From Globomyces pollinis-pini (lineage: Eukaryota; Chytridiomycota; Chytridiomycetes; Rhizophydiales; Globomycetaceae), in the NCBI GenBank assembly GCA_025399215.1, contig MU621090.1:143728-207727 (forward strand): DNA of 64,000 nt, written 5' to 3'. Of this stretch, positions 1 to 12,376 are shown one piece after another (position 1 is the stretch's first letter; each line of letters opens with the position of its first letter). The translations under genes and the position numbers were made by a program. A model generated the notes under the pieces. It saw only the letters and a program-made list of their open reading frames with translations. It did not search any database and was not told the DNA's origin.

Positions 1-2594
1 AATAAAGATGGAATGGAAAGATATAATGAGTGCATTTCATCCATGCATGTTGCCAATTCATCAACTGTAATCATCTCAGTTGCTAAATGTTAGACAATCT
101 AACTTGACTTGTACAAGTGAAATTATGCACCTTATTCTCAAAAATGGATTTGACTGTCAGTATATGTTTCTCAAAAACAACAAATTGAATATAAAAGCTT
201 ACAAAAAGGTAGTATAAATATAAATTTATGATAGATTCTGGTCAACTATGCAAAACCAAAAGTAGGCATTTATATAAGTTCCATGGAATGTATCAAAGCG
301 AAATCAATATCGCATATCTATCAAAGCTTGCATGATACGAACGATTATCGATTCTTCAGTGAGATAAAATATGATGGGGAGCGGTATGGTACTTCATATT
401 CACAGTGTTAGGATGCAAATCCATGTGGATCAATTCCGTAATATTACAATATTTAGTAAAAGCGGACGAAATAGTACAATTGATAGGTTAAAATGCCATG
501 GGTAATACATGCGTTTACTTAACCCATTTTAGAATTATTCGTGATGCCTTATCTTTGAATTCTGCCCCTCAAAGTCAAAACAATCGTCCAATTAGTAATT
601 GTATTCTCGAAGGAGAATTGTTAGTATATAATACGATCACCAAATCATTTGAATCTTTTGGTGGTGTAGCAGGTTTTAGGGTCAAGCAAGCCTTATTGGA
701 AGAGAGGTATATTTTATGTTTAACGGTTGAGATTAATTTCTTTAGAAAATTTAAACGGTCATCGACATTTAACCATTGTGTTCTTTGATATTCTCTTTCT
801 AAATGATCAAAATTTATTACGAAAGCCATTTTTTCAAAGAAGGTTACTTTTAGAAGAAATTGTGAAGCCGTTACCACCATATGTAAGTCTAACATGTTGA
901 TTGATATTTAGTCATTGATTAGGTAATAGATATACCGATTTTATATTTAGTGAACAAAGATATTTTCGTATTCCTTCTCGACAGTTGTGGAACTTGAATA
1001 CGTTTCTGGAATTGAAGAAGCAATTTTGCGAAGTCATCAAAAATTCACACGAAGGACTGATTATAAAAGGAAGCATGTCATGTTATCGACCTGGACGACG
1101 AACTTGTTGGCTTAAAGTTTGATATTTAGTTGATTTATTAAAGGTTAAACCAGACTATATACGGGGTTTAGGAGATACTGGGGAATATGTGTTGTTGGGC
1201 GGGTCTTTTGATCCAAGTTTAAACTATCTCAAAATTGGTAATAAGTGTATATTGATCTTTAGGATTGAAAGACTACCCTAATTTGATGAATGTATTTCAT
1301 GTTGGAGTTCTTGCAAACAAGAAACAAGTACAAACCCATGGATTAGCACCACACTTTAAGATTGTCTTCACATTAGAAGCCGGATTCAGTGTGAATGATC
1401 TGGAGACATTATGTTCTAAACTGGAGCAAAATAGATTTCGAGTCAGTGATGGTCTACCAGTAAACGCAACAACTGTTATTAAACTTAGCCCAACATGAAA
1501 TATTCATTCGAAAAGTGTCCTCACGTTTCAAAAATGGAATTTGGCTTTTTAGATCCAAGAGTCGTTACATTGAAAGGCAGTAGTTTTGAATTTGTTCCTA
1601 GAAGTCAATGTTGGGTTTTGAGACATCCGCGTTTAGAGTACTATCAACCCGATAAGCACTGGTATGACTGTGTCTCTTTCGATGATTTACAAGTGAGATT
1701 TGTATGTATGCTAACAATCGAGATGATGGGGGAATCTACTATGGAAGAAAAGGGCATCAATGAGATGAGTCCATTAATTGAAACGCTTGATAGACTAGAC
1801 TTAGAGTTTTTAGGTTTAATGGCCAAATCTCCCATTGCTAAACGGCAGAAAGTCGTATCATTTGATGAAGATCTTTCCAAGCCCGAACACTTGGTAGAAT
1901 CAAAAGAATATCATCGGATATATTCCATTGACACTGAGTATTCAGAAAATCCATCAAAACCACTTGTAGCCATCGATACCAATTCAATTGAAGCCGTTGT
2001 TTCCAAAAATATTGCTCTGTCTTTTGATAATAGCAAAGTACCGCTGAAAAATGAAGTACTGTACCAAAACATTACGAATGACAAGGATATTATTCATTCG
2101 ACTGATTGTGGAGAATCAGGATTTTTAAACTCAACTACGAGTGATCCAACAAATTCCAGTAATACTATGGAAAGTGTGCAAATTATTGAAATAGAACCAG
2201 AAAGTGTTGATTTGACAAGTTGCTGGGTGTATCAGTCCCAACAAATCAATTGTAATCATATAAGCTCCAAATGCGAGAATCATTCATTTCTGTTTTCTTC
2301 CGATGCAGTATTAGTAGGAGCCGGTTGGACTTGCAATCGTAATTGTGATGAAGCACATGAAGTAGGTGTTTTCTTAGTAGTGGATAGTGAATTCTTGCCA
2401 GTCACGTCCTATGTGAAATCTAAATCAAGGTATCTTGGAATAAGGTTAAAACTAGGGTGAATTGTAAGAATGCCAAACCAATTAGTATCGTGTCAGTAAG
2501 TAAATTCGTGGAATGTAATCTAAAAATTCAATACTGTTCCAGTAAATGTAAAATTATGCCAGTTTATGTTATTCCTGTAAATACTTTTTGCTAA
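1..2594 (+). CDS. LIG4: DNA ligase IV-like ATP-dependent DNA ligase (5' end outside window)
   Basis: Seals double-strand breaks in non-homologous end joining. Splicing short introns at 384-411, 502-532, 707-731, 883-911, 923-950, 1117-1143, 1238-1262, 1460-1488 and 2457-2485 gives one continuous ligase. The nucleotidyl-lysine motif reads EIKYDGERMQ (about 361-420). It is followed by ILEGELLVYN, VFFDILFLN, HEGLIIKG, WLKVKPDYIRGL and, in the OB fold, WVLRHPRLEYY then WYDCVSFDDL, which matches the LIG4 TLRFPRI region. An exon at about 110-200 resembles the LIG4 N-terminal domain; the true start is not visible. The last exon, reached through a 29-nt intron at 2457-2485, ends in GIVSVSKFVECNLK, like the C-terminal half of one BRCT domain. 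The tail is short for two BRCTs. The ligase assignment is firm; LIG4 rather than a fungal paralogue is likely. Confidence 0.8.
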
Positions 2595-2659
2595 TATATT
2601 GTATTATCGACAACTCTTAAAGTCTGAGTTGTTACTTTTAAAAAATTTACGTACAACCA

Positions 2660-5600
2660 ATGACAAATGTCAATGAATTCAAGACTTTAACTGCTAATGA
2701 AAGAATTCAAAGATTAGAATCTTTGAGGGATCAACAGTTGTTGAGTCTGTCGAAGTCACTCAGGTCATCGCTGAAAGGCTCTGTTGAATTTGTATGTTTA
2801 CCAGATATTCGATACATACTAGAATTGATTCCTATACTTCTCAAACATATTAGCAAGTCAAAGAAGGACAAGTTGAAAGAATACTATGGATTTGAGTATT
2901 CTAGGTGTGTAGAATTGGCTATTGGAATAGTTTGATTTTCAACATTCTCACAATAGATTCCCAAATTGTTTATAAAACAGTATTCAAAAGATTTATCCAA
3001 AGTTCTATTCTTCGCAATCACTGGAGATTATCGAAACAAAAAACCAGCAAGTAGATTTGTACAGATTGCCAAGAATAATCGTCAGTTCATTTCATCAATT
3101 ATACACCAGCTTACCATACAACTTTCCGAAACTTACAGGGATGAATATGCTTGGAAGTTAATCAGATTATTTGATCAATGTCATTGTCAATGTATAACCA
3201 TTCGTGAAGCTGTATCTATTTTTCATGTTTGTTCAAAATGGTTTAGTGTAATCTTTTCAACTTCCAATCTACTGGATCCTGAAAACTTAATTGTCCTATT
3301 TGAATCAATCGGCTTGATGTAACACTCAAATTATATATTAAAACTAGTTTTCGAATCGCTCAAAATTTTGACCATACTGATTTTGAAAATGATATGCTTC
3401 CAAAAATGGCAAATACACTTGTACATATTCTATCCAAATTGTGTGACTTGTCTGGTGTGATTTCAAATTTTGCCTTATTCCAAATGACTCTGAAAGCACT
3501 ATCAGTAATTACTCAAAAATGTCACGTTACAAAATCTGATTTGACACATGAACATCGATATAAACAATTCTTGGCATATTTTAACACTCTATCACAACGA
3601 TTAAATAGTTCGTCTGGTAACCTTGCTGAATTGGATGCACTAACAAGTGTCTGTGAAATATTGTCTCTTCTACCTATTTCTATCACAGCAATATCGACAG
3701 AAATCGAGAGAGAGACAATAGAAATGTCATCCACTCATATATGCAAATGGTTTAAATCATTGACATTGGCCCTGATTGACGATCAAGGCACTGTCCAAGC
3801 CGAGGCGAATATAATTAAACTGATAAATCCTGCATTCATAGAAGCTTGGTTGGGTCTCTGTATCTCTCAGTGGAAAATAACATGGGAATGGCCGACAGAT
3901 TGCCTTTCAGAATGCAAAATTTTGATGGAACTATTTCAGCTTCTTCAAATTATTAAAACAGAGTCTTATAAACTCTTATATGGCGAGTCTAGATCTAATA
4001 GGGTTTATTATGTGACTCTTAATGCCATCTCCAAGTTGCTAATCCATCCAGCACTAGATTGTGATGAATTGTTAAATGAATTACCCCTATCTTTAGTTAG
4101 ACTAATTCCAGAAGAATTCGGACCACCTATTCAACGCTATTTCTCCACCCAACCAGAATTGGATTGTTCAGAAATTGGTAAAGTTTTGTTTGTCACATCA
4201 AAGCTTTTGGCTCACAGCTATTGCAGAACAATATTCATTGACCTAGAATTTCCTCAGTATTTGATCCAAGAACAATACATTCAAAGGATTATAAATGTGA
4301 AAAGTCAAATGCAAGAAAATTGTGTACTCTTGATGCTTCAATGTATCAAAAACTTATTTATTGACTCTTCACTGCGGTTTAAAATGAAAAACAATGTTAA
4401 TGGGGTCATTCGTCTGTTTACTTTAATAACTCAAGAATGCTACAATAGAAACGTAAACACTCCACACTTAGATGCTCTATTATCTAAATGCGTTGGATTT
4501 TTAAACGAACATTACGGACATGATCAGTTTGTATTGCAAATCTTATGCACTCCTTTTAAGCTTGGTGAACCTGTAGATATCACTGATGAAAACGACATCA
4601 GCTTTTTTTCACTATTAATTTCAATACTCGAACTGGCATGTGCTCAACAACTTTCATTAGATATTTTGGAAAGTGGACTTTCCTTAGATTCGGTAGTGGT
4701 AGTTGGCCATCTTCTTGACTCTATCCTATGTTTTGAAAGGGGCAAAATGTTGCTTCTTAAATCGAACAAATTACGACTGTTGACTCAGATGATGTTAGAT
4801 ATGATTGAACATCCAAACGTAGCAAAGATTCTGGAAAAAATCTTGTGTCGTATTCTGACAGATTTAGAGATGACAATGAGAGTTTGTCAATTGGGTGGTT
4901 TTATTGATATATTTGAAGTTTTGGTAACAAAAGAAATCAATACAAAGCATCTGCGTGAATTGGAGACATCAATACTGTGCTATAGACAATCATTCATACC
5001 CATAATGCTGTCATTGTTTCATTACAAACCGAATACTTCCGAAGATTTTAACCTCGCCACATTTAAATCCGCTCTTAGCATATTGTATGTATGTGCTGAC
5101 TTGATCATCAAACCATTTCTTTTGGATTCAATTGAGGTTGGTAGTATTGTGACAAGAGAAACTGCCATGAATATTATCCAAGTCATTCTTTTAGGTCTTC
5201 GAACTGACACTCCATTCAGCAGTTCGGAACATGTCAATATCGCTTTGCGCTATTTGGATACGAAAGTTAATGATTTCTCCAGCGCATCTAGTTTCAAAGG
5301 CAATATGACATTTGAAAAACCAGTTAGTTCTACTACATCAAGACTGCTCTTTTTATTAGAGCATCAAGATATTTTAATGAGCGTGAAAGCAGAAAACATA
5401 CAACCATCACAAAGTATTTCTTTCATATTTGCAGACAGTGATCCTTCCCGCATGTATGCTTTTGATTGCTGCAACCTAATAGAAACATCACCAGTCTTTA
5501 AAGCTATGATTAATGGTCCGTTTAGTGAATCAAAGAATGGTGCGATTACTTTACACGATGTAGAAGTGGACACTTGGACATTTTTACTTCTATATTTGTC

Positions 5601-5907
5601 CACCATAGAAACAAGAGATCCTGTTGGCTTTACTGAATCTACATGCCTTGCAAAATGCCTTCGCATTTTTGAAGTTTATCAGTTGGGAAATGAATATTTA
5701 GTAACTTCATTGCTGATGGATGTTATAGAATGGTTAAAAGACTTTATAATCTTTTCAACAAACACTGGTCAATTTGAAACTATATATACTGTATACTCAT
5801 GGCTGCAAGATTTTGACTCACTTTTTAACCCAGTGTACCATAAGGACTTGATAGGTCTTTCACTCCGTGGATTGATTTGTACCTTACATAATAGAATATC
5901 AAAATAA
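2660..5907 (+). CDS. Helical-repeat (ARM/HEAT-like) protein with C-terminal BTB domain
   Basis: About 1,060 residues in three exons. The introns at 2930-2956 (27 nt) and 3319-3347 (29 nt) restore one frame across two stops. Most of the protein is leucine-rich helical sequence of the Armadillo/HEAT kind. Near the C-terminus a BTB/POZ-like fold begins around FIFADSDPSRMYAFD, with SPVFKAMINGPFSES and LLYLSTIETRD, the usual BTB pattern of a buried hairpin followed by helices. Armadillo repeats plus a C-terminal BTB resemble the animal ARMC5 layout, and BTB proteins of this sort often serve as Cullin-3 adaptors. That role is inference. The gene converges on IFT122 with only 37 nt between the stop codons. 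Confidence 0.7.
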
Positions 5908-5944
5908 TGTAATAGATTATCGTAAACCTTATATTAGTGGCATG

Positions 5945-8900
5945 TTAATATTTTGTTCGGCAAAATGGGCACTTGCCCTCTATAAGTAACTGGTATTGCC
6001 ATTCATCCTCTAGAAAGAAGTGTTGGCATGAATCACACAGAGCAACGGGAGTTTCCGGATTTTTAAGCAAATAGTATTCTTTTGAGTTGGAAGCGTTTGG
6101 CCATTGTCGTACAAATACCATTCGGTGATCTAAATTCAATAGCTGATTTCTGTCAAACTGAACAGCCTTTAAGCCATCTATGCCAGAACGATCTAGAGTT
6201 GCGGTTAAAGCTGACACTATATCTTCGTTGGAGCCAGGTCCGTAAAGTTGTTTTTTCTTAGCTGGAGTCTGTAATATCAAACTATTTACTTCGTTTGTTG
6301 GTATATCTGGAGCTGGTGCAAATCGAACAAGCGGAAGGTTTTCGAAAGAGTAAAATGAGGGAACGAATGGTTCGAGGCAGTTAGTACAAGCTGCTTCCTT
6401 TGTATTGAATGTTTGATTTAGAGTCGAGCATTGGTAACATGTGGGTGAGAATTCTTCCTTATCGGTAAATGGTTTTGCACGTATAGCCATTGTTGCCAAG
6501 TCCACTGTGTCTTGCCATTCTGCTGGAAGTTTCATGGTCATAAGTTTTTCATATGCAAATCGACAGAGTTTGAAACATCCTAGACTGAAAGATATTTTAG
6601 CCATGCAATAAAGAACTTTGATTTTAGATATACCAGGAGGACTTTGCTTGTTATAAATGTTGACTAATATATACTTTGCAGTATTAAGCAAGGTCTCTGG
6701 CAGAGCAAAAGTGAATGGGTCTTCAATGTAGCTATGTATCTGATTATATGCATAATACAATTCTGCTAGTTCATGGTAAACTTTCCACTTTTTGAAGGGG
6801 TTCTCTTTAACATCCTTCTGAGAAATAGCCATTCGTTTAGTGTGTGAATTCAACGTCTCTTTACTTAAACACCAGTAATAATAGCCCCCATCTTTGTACT
6901 TCTGCTGCACTATAGAATTCTCTGCTAAAATTTTCAACACACGTATTGCTTCATCAGACCGACCAGCTTTCGTATAGTATAATTGAGCTTCATCAAATCG
7001 GTCATTCAATGCTAACCAGTTTCCATATGGTAAGTATATTTGTTCGCTGAATTCAGGGTTCGATTCACCAATCTTAAATGCATCATCCCATTGTTGAATC
7101 TCAATGTACAAATAAAGTAGCGAGGATATATCACCAATCTTTTTCATCGTTTCGATTGCATATGGCAGATTATTTTCTTTTCGGAAAAAGGTAACACATC
7201 TTGATAAATTTTCACTGTCACTAGTCTTGAGCTTTTTCACAATTTCCATCAGCTTTTCTGTATACCCCCCAGATCCAAGCAATTCAATCGCTTGTTTAAA
7301 ATTTCCTACTTGTTCATACGTAGCTGCTGCTGCTAAGATGTCTTTTCTGTCTTCTTGCATTTGAGCTTTGCGTTTAAGTATATCCTGGGTGTCCTCATGT
7401 GTTTCTTCGGCAAGTTGTGTTGCATTTTCCCATAGATTTAATTCAGTGTACATCTCAATCGCCTTTTGAATATTTCCACTCTTTTTAAATAATTTTGCAG
7501 CCTGATAGATTAAGGTTATAATGAATTACCTCGACAAAATTTTCACTGAAGGCATAAACTTCCGCTAGAAATAGGTCCGTTTCCTTTCTTCCGTCTTTTT
7601 TCATTCTCTCTATGACTCTAATCACCTCCAAAAATTTGAAATCTTTGATTCTAACAAAAGCTCTTTTTGCAATATCTAAAACGAATTGTTCCATCGCTGA
7701 GATAGCAAGTCTACGCCAGTCTGATTCTGGAACACCTAAGCAAGCAATTCGATGTGCGGATTTATAGTCACCCGAGTCCAGATAACTGTCAATGGCAAAC
7801 GTTTGAGGTATATTCAAAATAGCCATTTGATACACATTTAAAGAGAATACCTTTGACCCTTTAAATCCAACTACAAATCCTTGCATTTGTTGTTGATGAA
7901 CAACCAACTTATTAATTCGAACATTAAGTAAGTTGTTTCCAGAGAAACAAATAGAATCCTCTAGTTCAGAATTCCAAGCGACAGAGTTTGCATTTGGTTC
8001 CTGAAATAGTATTTCTTTTGTTTGAAGGTCAAAAACCAAACATGTGCTTTGTTCATCCACAATGGCCAGTTTTTTTCGGGTGAGATTGATATCTAGGCAT
8101 CTAATGGCTAAGTTGTGTTTTATCAATGGAACTGGGAACGGATTGTCCACAAATATCTTAAACACATTCCCGTCTTTCAGCCCCACCAGAAGTCCTTCTT
8201 TACCTTTTGGACCTCCAGCAACCTTAATGTATCGAATCATCGACTCAAAAGTCCACTGATGTTCATTTTCTCCCGTAAAGGATAGCAGTTGTAAAGTACT
8301 GTCATTGCACAACAGAATATGATTTGAAGTCACAACCAATAAATTGCATTCTAAGGCCTTCATAACCTTTTCTTTAATTCTATAATGCATATCTCCTTGT
8401 TCATCATGAAAGAGTTCATATACTACCACTTTCTCCGATAACTGAACCGCCAAACTTTCTTTGTATATTGCTATTTTCTTCACATAATCTCTGCACTTTA
8501 TTCTCGCTCTTTGATTGCTGGTAAGATGTTGAATCACGATATCAGTCATATTTTGGCGAAATGCATAACGATCATCATACAGTCCGTGTACAGTATTGAA
8601 CTGGATTTGAAATACAGATATGGTCCCATCAGCAGACCCAACAGCTACAAATGGAAGGTTTGGTCTGGATTTACAAGCCCAAATCCATCCCTCCTTTTTG
8701 CAGATAGGTCCTATTTGAATCCCATCGGTAGTCCATAGATTCACTTGTTTGTTTGAACCACCAACCAGCAAATATTCTCCTGAGTTGAAATATGATATTG
8801 AACAAGGATCAAATCCAAGGTTTCGATCTTTTCCAAGTTGCCTTCCTGACAGTTCGAAGAATGACAACTTCTGTGACCAATCCGCTACAGCCAATATGTT

Positions 8901-9533
8901 TGAGTCTAAGTCTGGAGCTGTGGACCAAGCTATAGACCAAATAGGACTAACACCCCGTTCAATACGAACTTGTTCTTCACCAGTTGACAGTCTAATTGAA
9001 ACATGTCCATTATATAATCCTAATGCAAATTGTTGTCCGTCTGGAGACCAAGCAGAGCAAACAATTCTAGAAGGAACCTAACAATTAGATATTAAACTAT
9101 ACCTTGGTTTTTGGAACCGCTTTTACATCGGGAGTCCATAAACCAAAATCGGAGCCAGTGCAGGACAGAACTACACCAGTAACTGGATTCTGGCTTATAG
9201 ATTGAATAGTATCCCCATGAGAATACTTCAAGGTTCCTTGGAACGTATTTGACCAAATAATTACTTGTTTATCTGCACCACCAGAGGCAAAACCATCACC
9301 TAGCAAAGGAGCCAAGCAAATAACTGAGTCTTTGTGGGCTTTAAGTGCCTTAATTAAATCTCCTTCGCTTGCGTTATAAATTAATATTTCAGAACCAGCG
9401 GTAGCTATCAACTTTGAACCATCAGTTGTAAAGATCACATCATAAATTGGCTGTGATACACCATTAACATCTTGGACCTAACATCAGAAAATATAAGCAG
9501 TACTCTATCTGTCCAAGTTTGCAATGCCTTCAT
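5945..9533 (-). CDS. IFT122: Intraflagellar transport protein IFT122 (IFT-A subunit)
   Basis: Component of the IFT-A complex, which drives retrograde transport in flagella. Four exons (introns 9478-9503, 9103 side 9078-9102, 7502-7529; 26, 25 and 28 nt) give 1,169 residues, the family length. The start MKALQTWTDR matches the family start. The N-terminal WD40 repeats include FASGGADKQVIIW, SDFGLWTPDVK and ILAVADWSQKLSFFELSG. The middle is TPR-like helical sequence with YLPYGNWLALNDRFDEA. The C-terminus carries the paired zinc-ribbon cysteines of the family, CYQCSTLNQTF...CTNCLEPF and ALCDSCQHFF...CPFCRTKY. Similarity to animal IFT122 runs end to end by recall. This is the strongest evidence that the organism builds a flagellum. 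No other IFT gene lies nearby. Confidence 0.95.
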
Positions 9534-9722
9534 GTGTGTTTGTAGAGAAAACTCGCGTTTTTGCCCAGTTGTTTACTTACGCCTTCTCTAGTAAAATGCA
9601 GTAACATATGCTACATGTTACCAACGACAGTAATCATTAAAAATATATATCAAATAAAATAGAAATGTGTCTGATTTATTGTAACCAAAAACCTCATTTG
9701 AGTTTAAATAAACGAATCGTGA

Positions 9723-10188
9723 TTATTTAGGAGTTCCAGTTGGGGTAGATGATGGTGATGCACCCAAAGATTGTTCAATCATCTTGTAGTTCTTGGCCAC
9801 AGTCATGGCAACTAATCCAATGATGATTGCTAACACTGAAATGCAAATACACATCAATTTCGCATTCTTCCACCACCTAGAGTTAAGTCTAATTGTTTTT
9901 ATACATAATACTTTCTACTTTCTTTGCTTGTTTTTTGAATGTAGATGCTCCATCTTTCAATTGTGAAGTCTTCTCTTCTAAGGAATCCAATTTTTCTCCT
10001 CGTTGCATCACCTTATCTGCTGGTCAATATCTTTAAACCTTACCAATATTGGTGTGCATAATTCCAATGACTTCATTGACTTGTTGTTGTACTTCAGATT
10101 GCCGATTGGAATTTGCAGTGTGACTACTCGTTTGAGAGACAGTTTGACTGTTAGTTCGGGAATGGGTATTAGATGGCTTTGGAGGCAT
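9723..10188 (-). CDS. Synaptobrevin/VAMP-type R-SNARE
   Basis: Vesicle SNARE for membrane fusion, tail-anchored. Three exons with introns at 10020-10043 (24 nt) and 9877-9904 (28 nt) give 137 residues. The SNARE motif runs from SEVQQQVNEVIGIMHTNI through DKVMQRGEKLDSLEEKTSQL to GASTFKKQAKKVE, with the ionic-layer arginine in MQRGEKLD. Next come the membrane-proximal WWKNAKLM and a single membrane helix (ISVLAIIIGLVAMTVA). The residue spacing between the FKK position and WW equals that in VAMP2, which supports the chosen 28-nt splice. A Ser/Thr-rich N-terminus begins at MPPKPSNTH; an in-frame upstream ATG at 10314 would add about 42 residues and is less likely. A 21-residue luminal tail follows the membrane helix. 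Confidence 0.9.
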
Positions 10189-10366
10189 TGATTTCAAAGT
10201 TGAACATGAAGATGTGCCAGTTTTATGACTTTGTTCAACATCCACGTCATGAAATCCACGGTTTACACTATCTACGTTAGACCCTTCAAATGTAAAACAA
10301 GAAATGTATTTCATAAAATGAGATCACTTATTATGTCAAAATCGTATTGATTAAGGTTAAATCTGT

Positions 10367-12376
10367 TTATTGGCAGATGGCAAAGTCCCATTCGCTGTGA
10401 GTCAACTTTGTCTCTTTTCGGATTTCAGAACTACTAATTAAAAAAACATAGATACCTTTTAAAATCAACAGTGACTTTCCACTTTTCTCCTACGGTAGCC
10501 TTTGGCAGTTCAAGGTCAAAATTATCATCGAAGTCTTGTTGATGGACCCCTTGTTTGTACCATCGCACGTGAAGAGTCTCGTTAACATAGCTTAATGACA
10601 ATTTTCTAAACTGAGCAACTGGCAAAGGTTTCAAAGATATTTTGGCAAGACCTCCTTCACATGTTTGCTCCAACTTATCAATAAATGAAATACGAGTTAA
10701 CAGATTCAACCACAATCCTTCCTGACAAACTAGAGGAATGTTAATTATCAAGCGATAGATTACCTGTACAAAATCGATTTCTAGACATGTTACGCATCAA
10801 GCAAGCATCATTTGTAGGTCTATAAGTTTTTCTACCATATAAGTCGAACGTTGGAAAAGCGCCAATAAAATTTGGATCACTTTGAAAGAGACTCTGATTG
10901 GCAAATTCGTGTAAAGACACTGAACAGAGCTGTCGGATAGGAGAGTCTTTCCCACTTGGTGGAAACCCTTGTTTGAAAACTAATTTATGGGGACCAGCTG
11001 CTAAACCAGTTTCGCCATCCCAATGTGAAAAAGTTCTATCGAGGATTCCACTAGATTTCCACTCCAATTGCCTGCCATCCAAGTATACTTCAAGCGAACC
11101 ATCTTGTTCCACACCGGATGAGCTTATTTGCAAACTCCAACGATCATATTTACCATCACTTTTAAAATCAATCACGTATGGACCTTTCCCAAGATCATAC
11201 CAAGAATAGCTACGATAAGTAAAAATAAAAACACACTCTTGTACTAAAAGAATTTCTTTCTCTTCACGAATGTGATTAGGCTCTGTAAGCCATTCTTTCC
11301 AAGGAATTTTTTCCAAAGATTTGACTGCGTTCACTCCAGAATAAACTTGCCCGCCATCATACCTAACATGTTAGGTTTTGCAACTTACTCTTCTCCTACA
11401 TCTACGAACTACGCTATTAAAAATATTTAGTTTACGCTAAAGGTTAGAAGGAATACATTACTTGTGGCCCATTTCATGACGTAGAACAACTGTTCCACTA
11501 GTTTTCGACCTATAAAAATATCTCAGTGGCAGTCTCAAATACCTTGTTGAAATCACAAATTCGCCGCCTAAGCCTCCATAATATTCATCATTGCCAATTA
11601 GGGATGGGTAATCGCATGCAAACTCCCCAGTGACTTTACACACTTTCCTGGCAAAAGATCTTTTGGTGGTGTAAATTCCTCTTAACTCTGTTCCGTCACG
11701 ATACAGACCAAACGCTGTATCTTTTGGCTTACCACCACTACCAATACCTTTGATCATCAAAAACAGGCAAGTTACCTGATTCGTTGGAAGGAACAAACAC
11801 GGCCCAAATATTGAATAATGGTAGGTAAGATTCGAAGGTAACTGAGGACCACATATCCTTATATAACCTGGTTATATCTGCAATAAATCTTTCCCGCTCA
11901 GCTGAAGTATAACCATCCCCCATAAACACAACATCAATTCGATTGACAGGATCTCCTAATAGATTTAAGTTAAAATTGAATGTACCACTAATTGAAATCG
12001 GAATAACTTCTGCATCTGCCGAAAGAGTCTCCAAATCATCATACCACTCAATTGAATTACAGATTTTTAGCATTTTATCAATGATTAGATTTTGATCTTT
12101 GCTAATAATTTCAATTAGTTTGGTATCGTCATCCACAACTTGAATCGTCTCCGAACGAACCACAGATTGGATTTTAACAAATACAGGGTCCTTTGAGGTA
12201 ACTCCTGAGTGAGGTTGGGTCAATTCAATGGGAGAAAGTTGTTCACAACGATTATCTACATGTTGAAGTATCTTTGTTTGAAAATAGGAACTTTTTGGAC
12301 TATCAAGGGAAAGAATTGGAAATTGTTGCACAACTGCCGATCTGCAAAGTAATAAATGGAGTAGTTGAAGAATCAT
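10367..12376 (-). CDS. Secreted M64-family (IgA peptidase-like) zinc metallopeptidase
   Basis: Likely extracellular or vacuolar endopeptidase of MEROPS family M64, known from bacteria and fungi. The start MILQLLHLLLCRS gives a short signal peptide. Conserved blocks are IDVVFMGDGYT, FNIWAVFVPSNESG, the zinc-binding HEMGHNFVDVGEEYDGG, YSWYDLGKGPYV and CLMRNMSRNRFC. Introns at 11748-11775, 11510-11542, 11437-11461, 11409-11435, 11363-11388, 11210-11236, 10730-10763 and 10434-10455 yield a 595-residue protein whose exon lengths sum to a multiple of three. That total includes an apparent one-base exon at 11436. Two introns (11510-11542 and 11210-11236) are multiples of three without stops, so simple gene callers would leave them in. 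The family call is firm; the substrate is unknown. Confidence 0.85.
11436..11436 (-). other. Apparent 1-nt microexon inside the M64 metalloprotease gene
   Basis: Between the exon ending in ATGGGCCACAA and the exon starting TTCGTAGATG lie 53 nt. Removing all 53 gives CAC AAT TCG TAG, a stop. Removing two canonical GT-AG introns of 25 nt (11437-11461) and 27 nt (11409-11435) leaves a single C, giving CAC AAC TTC GTA, that is H-N-F-V. This rebuilds the M64 zinc motif HEMGHNFVDVGEEYDGG in frame. Both intron lengths match the local norm. The next exon (11389-11408) is only 20 nt. This is inferred from sequence alone. Confidence 0.65.

Noticed and set aside
498..2460. In-frame stops in many genes, suggesting a variant genetic code
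   Set aside because: Each stop examined lies in a short GT-AG segment whose removal restores conserved motifs; TAA, TAG and TGA all end genes normally.
9877..9904. A 16-nt intron option in the synaptobrevin gene
   Set aside because: The 28-nt alternative gives the exact VAMP spacing between the SNARE motif and WW.
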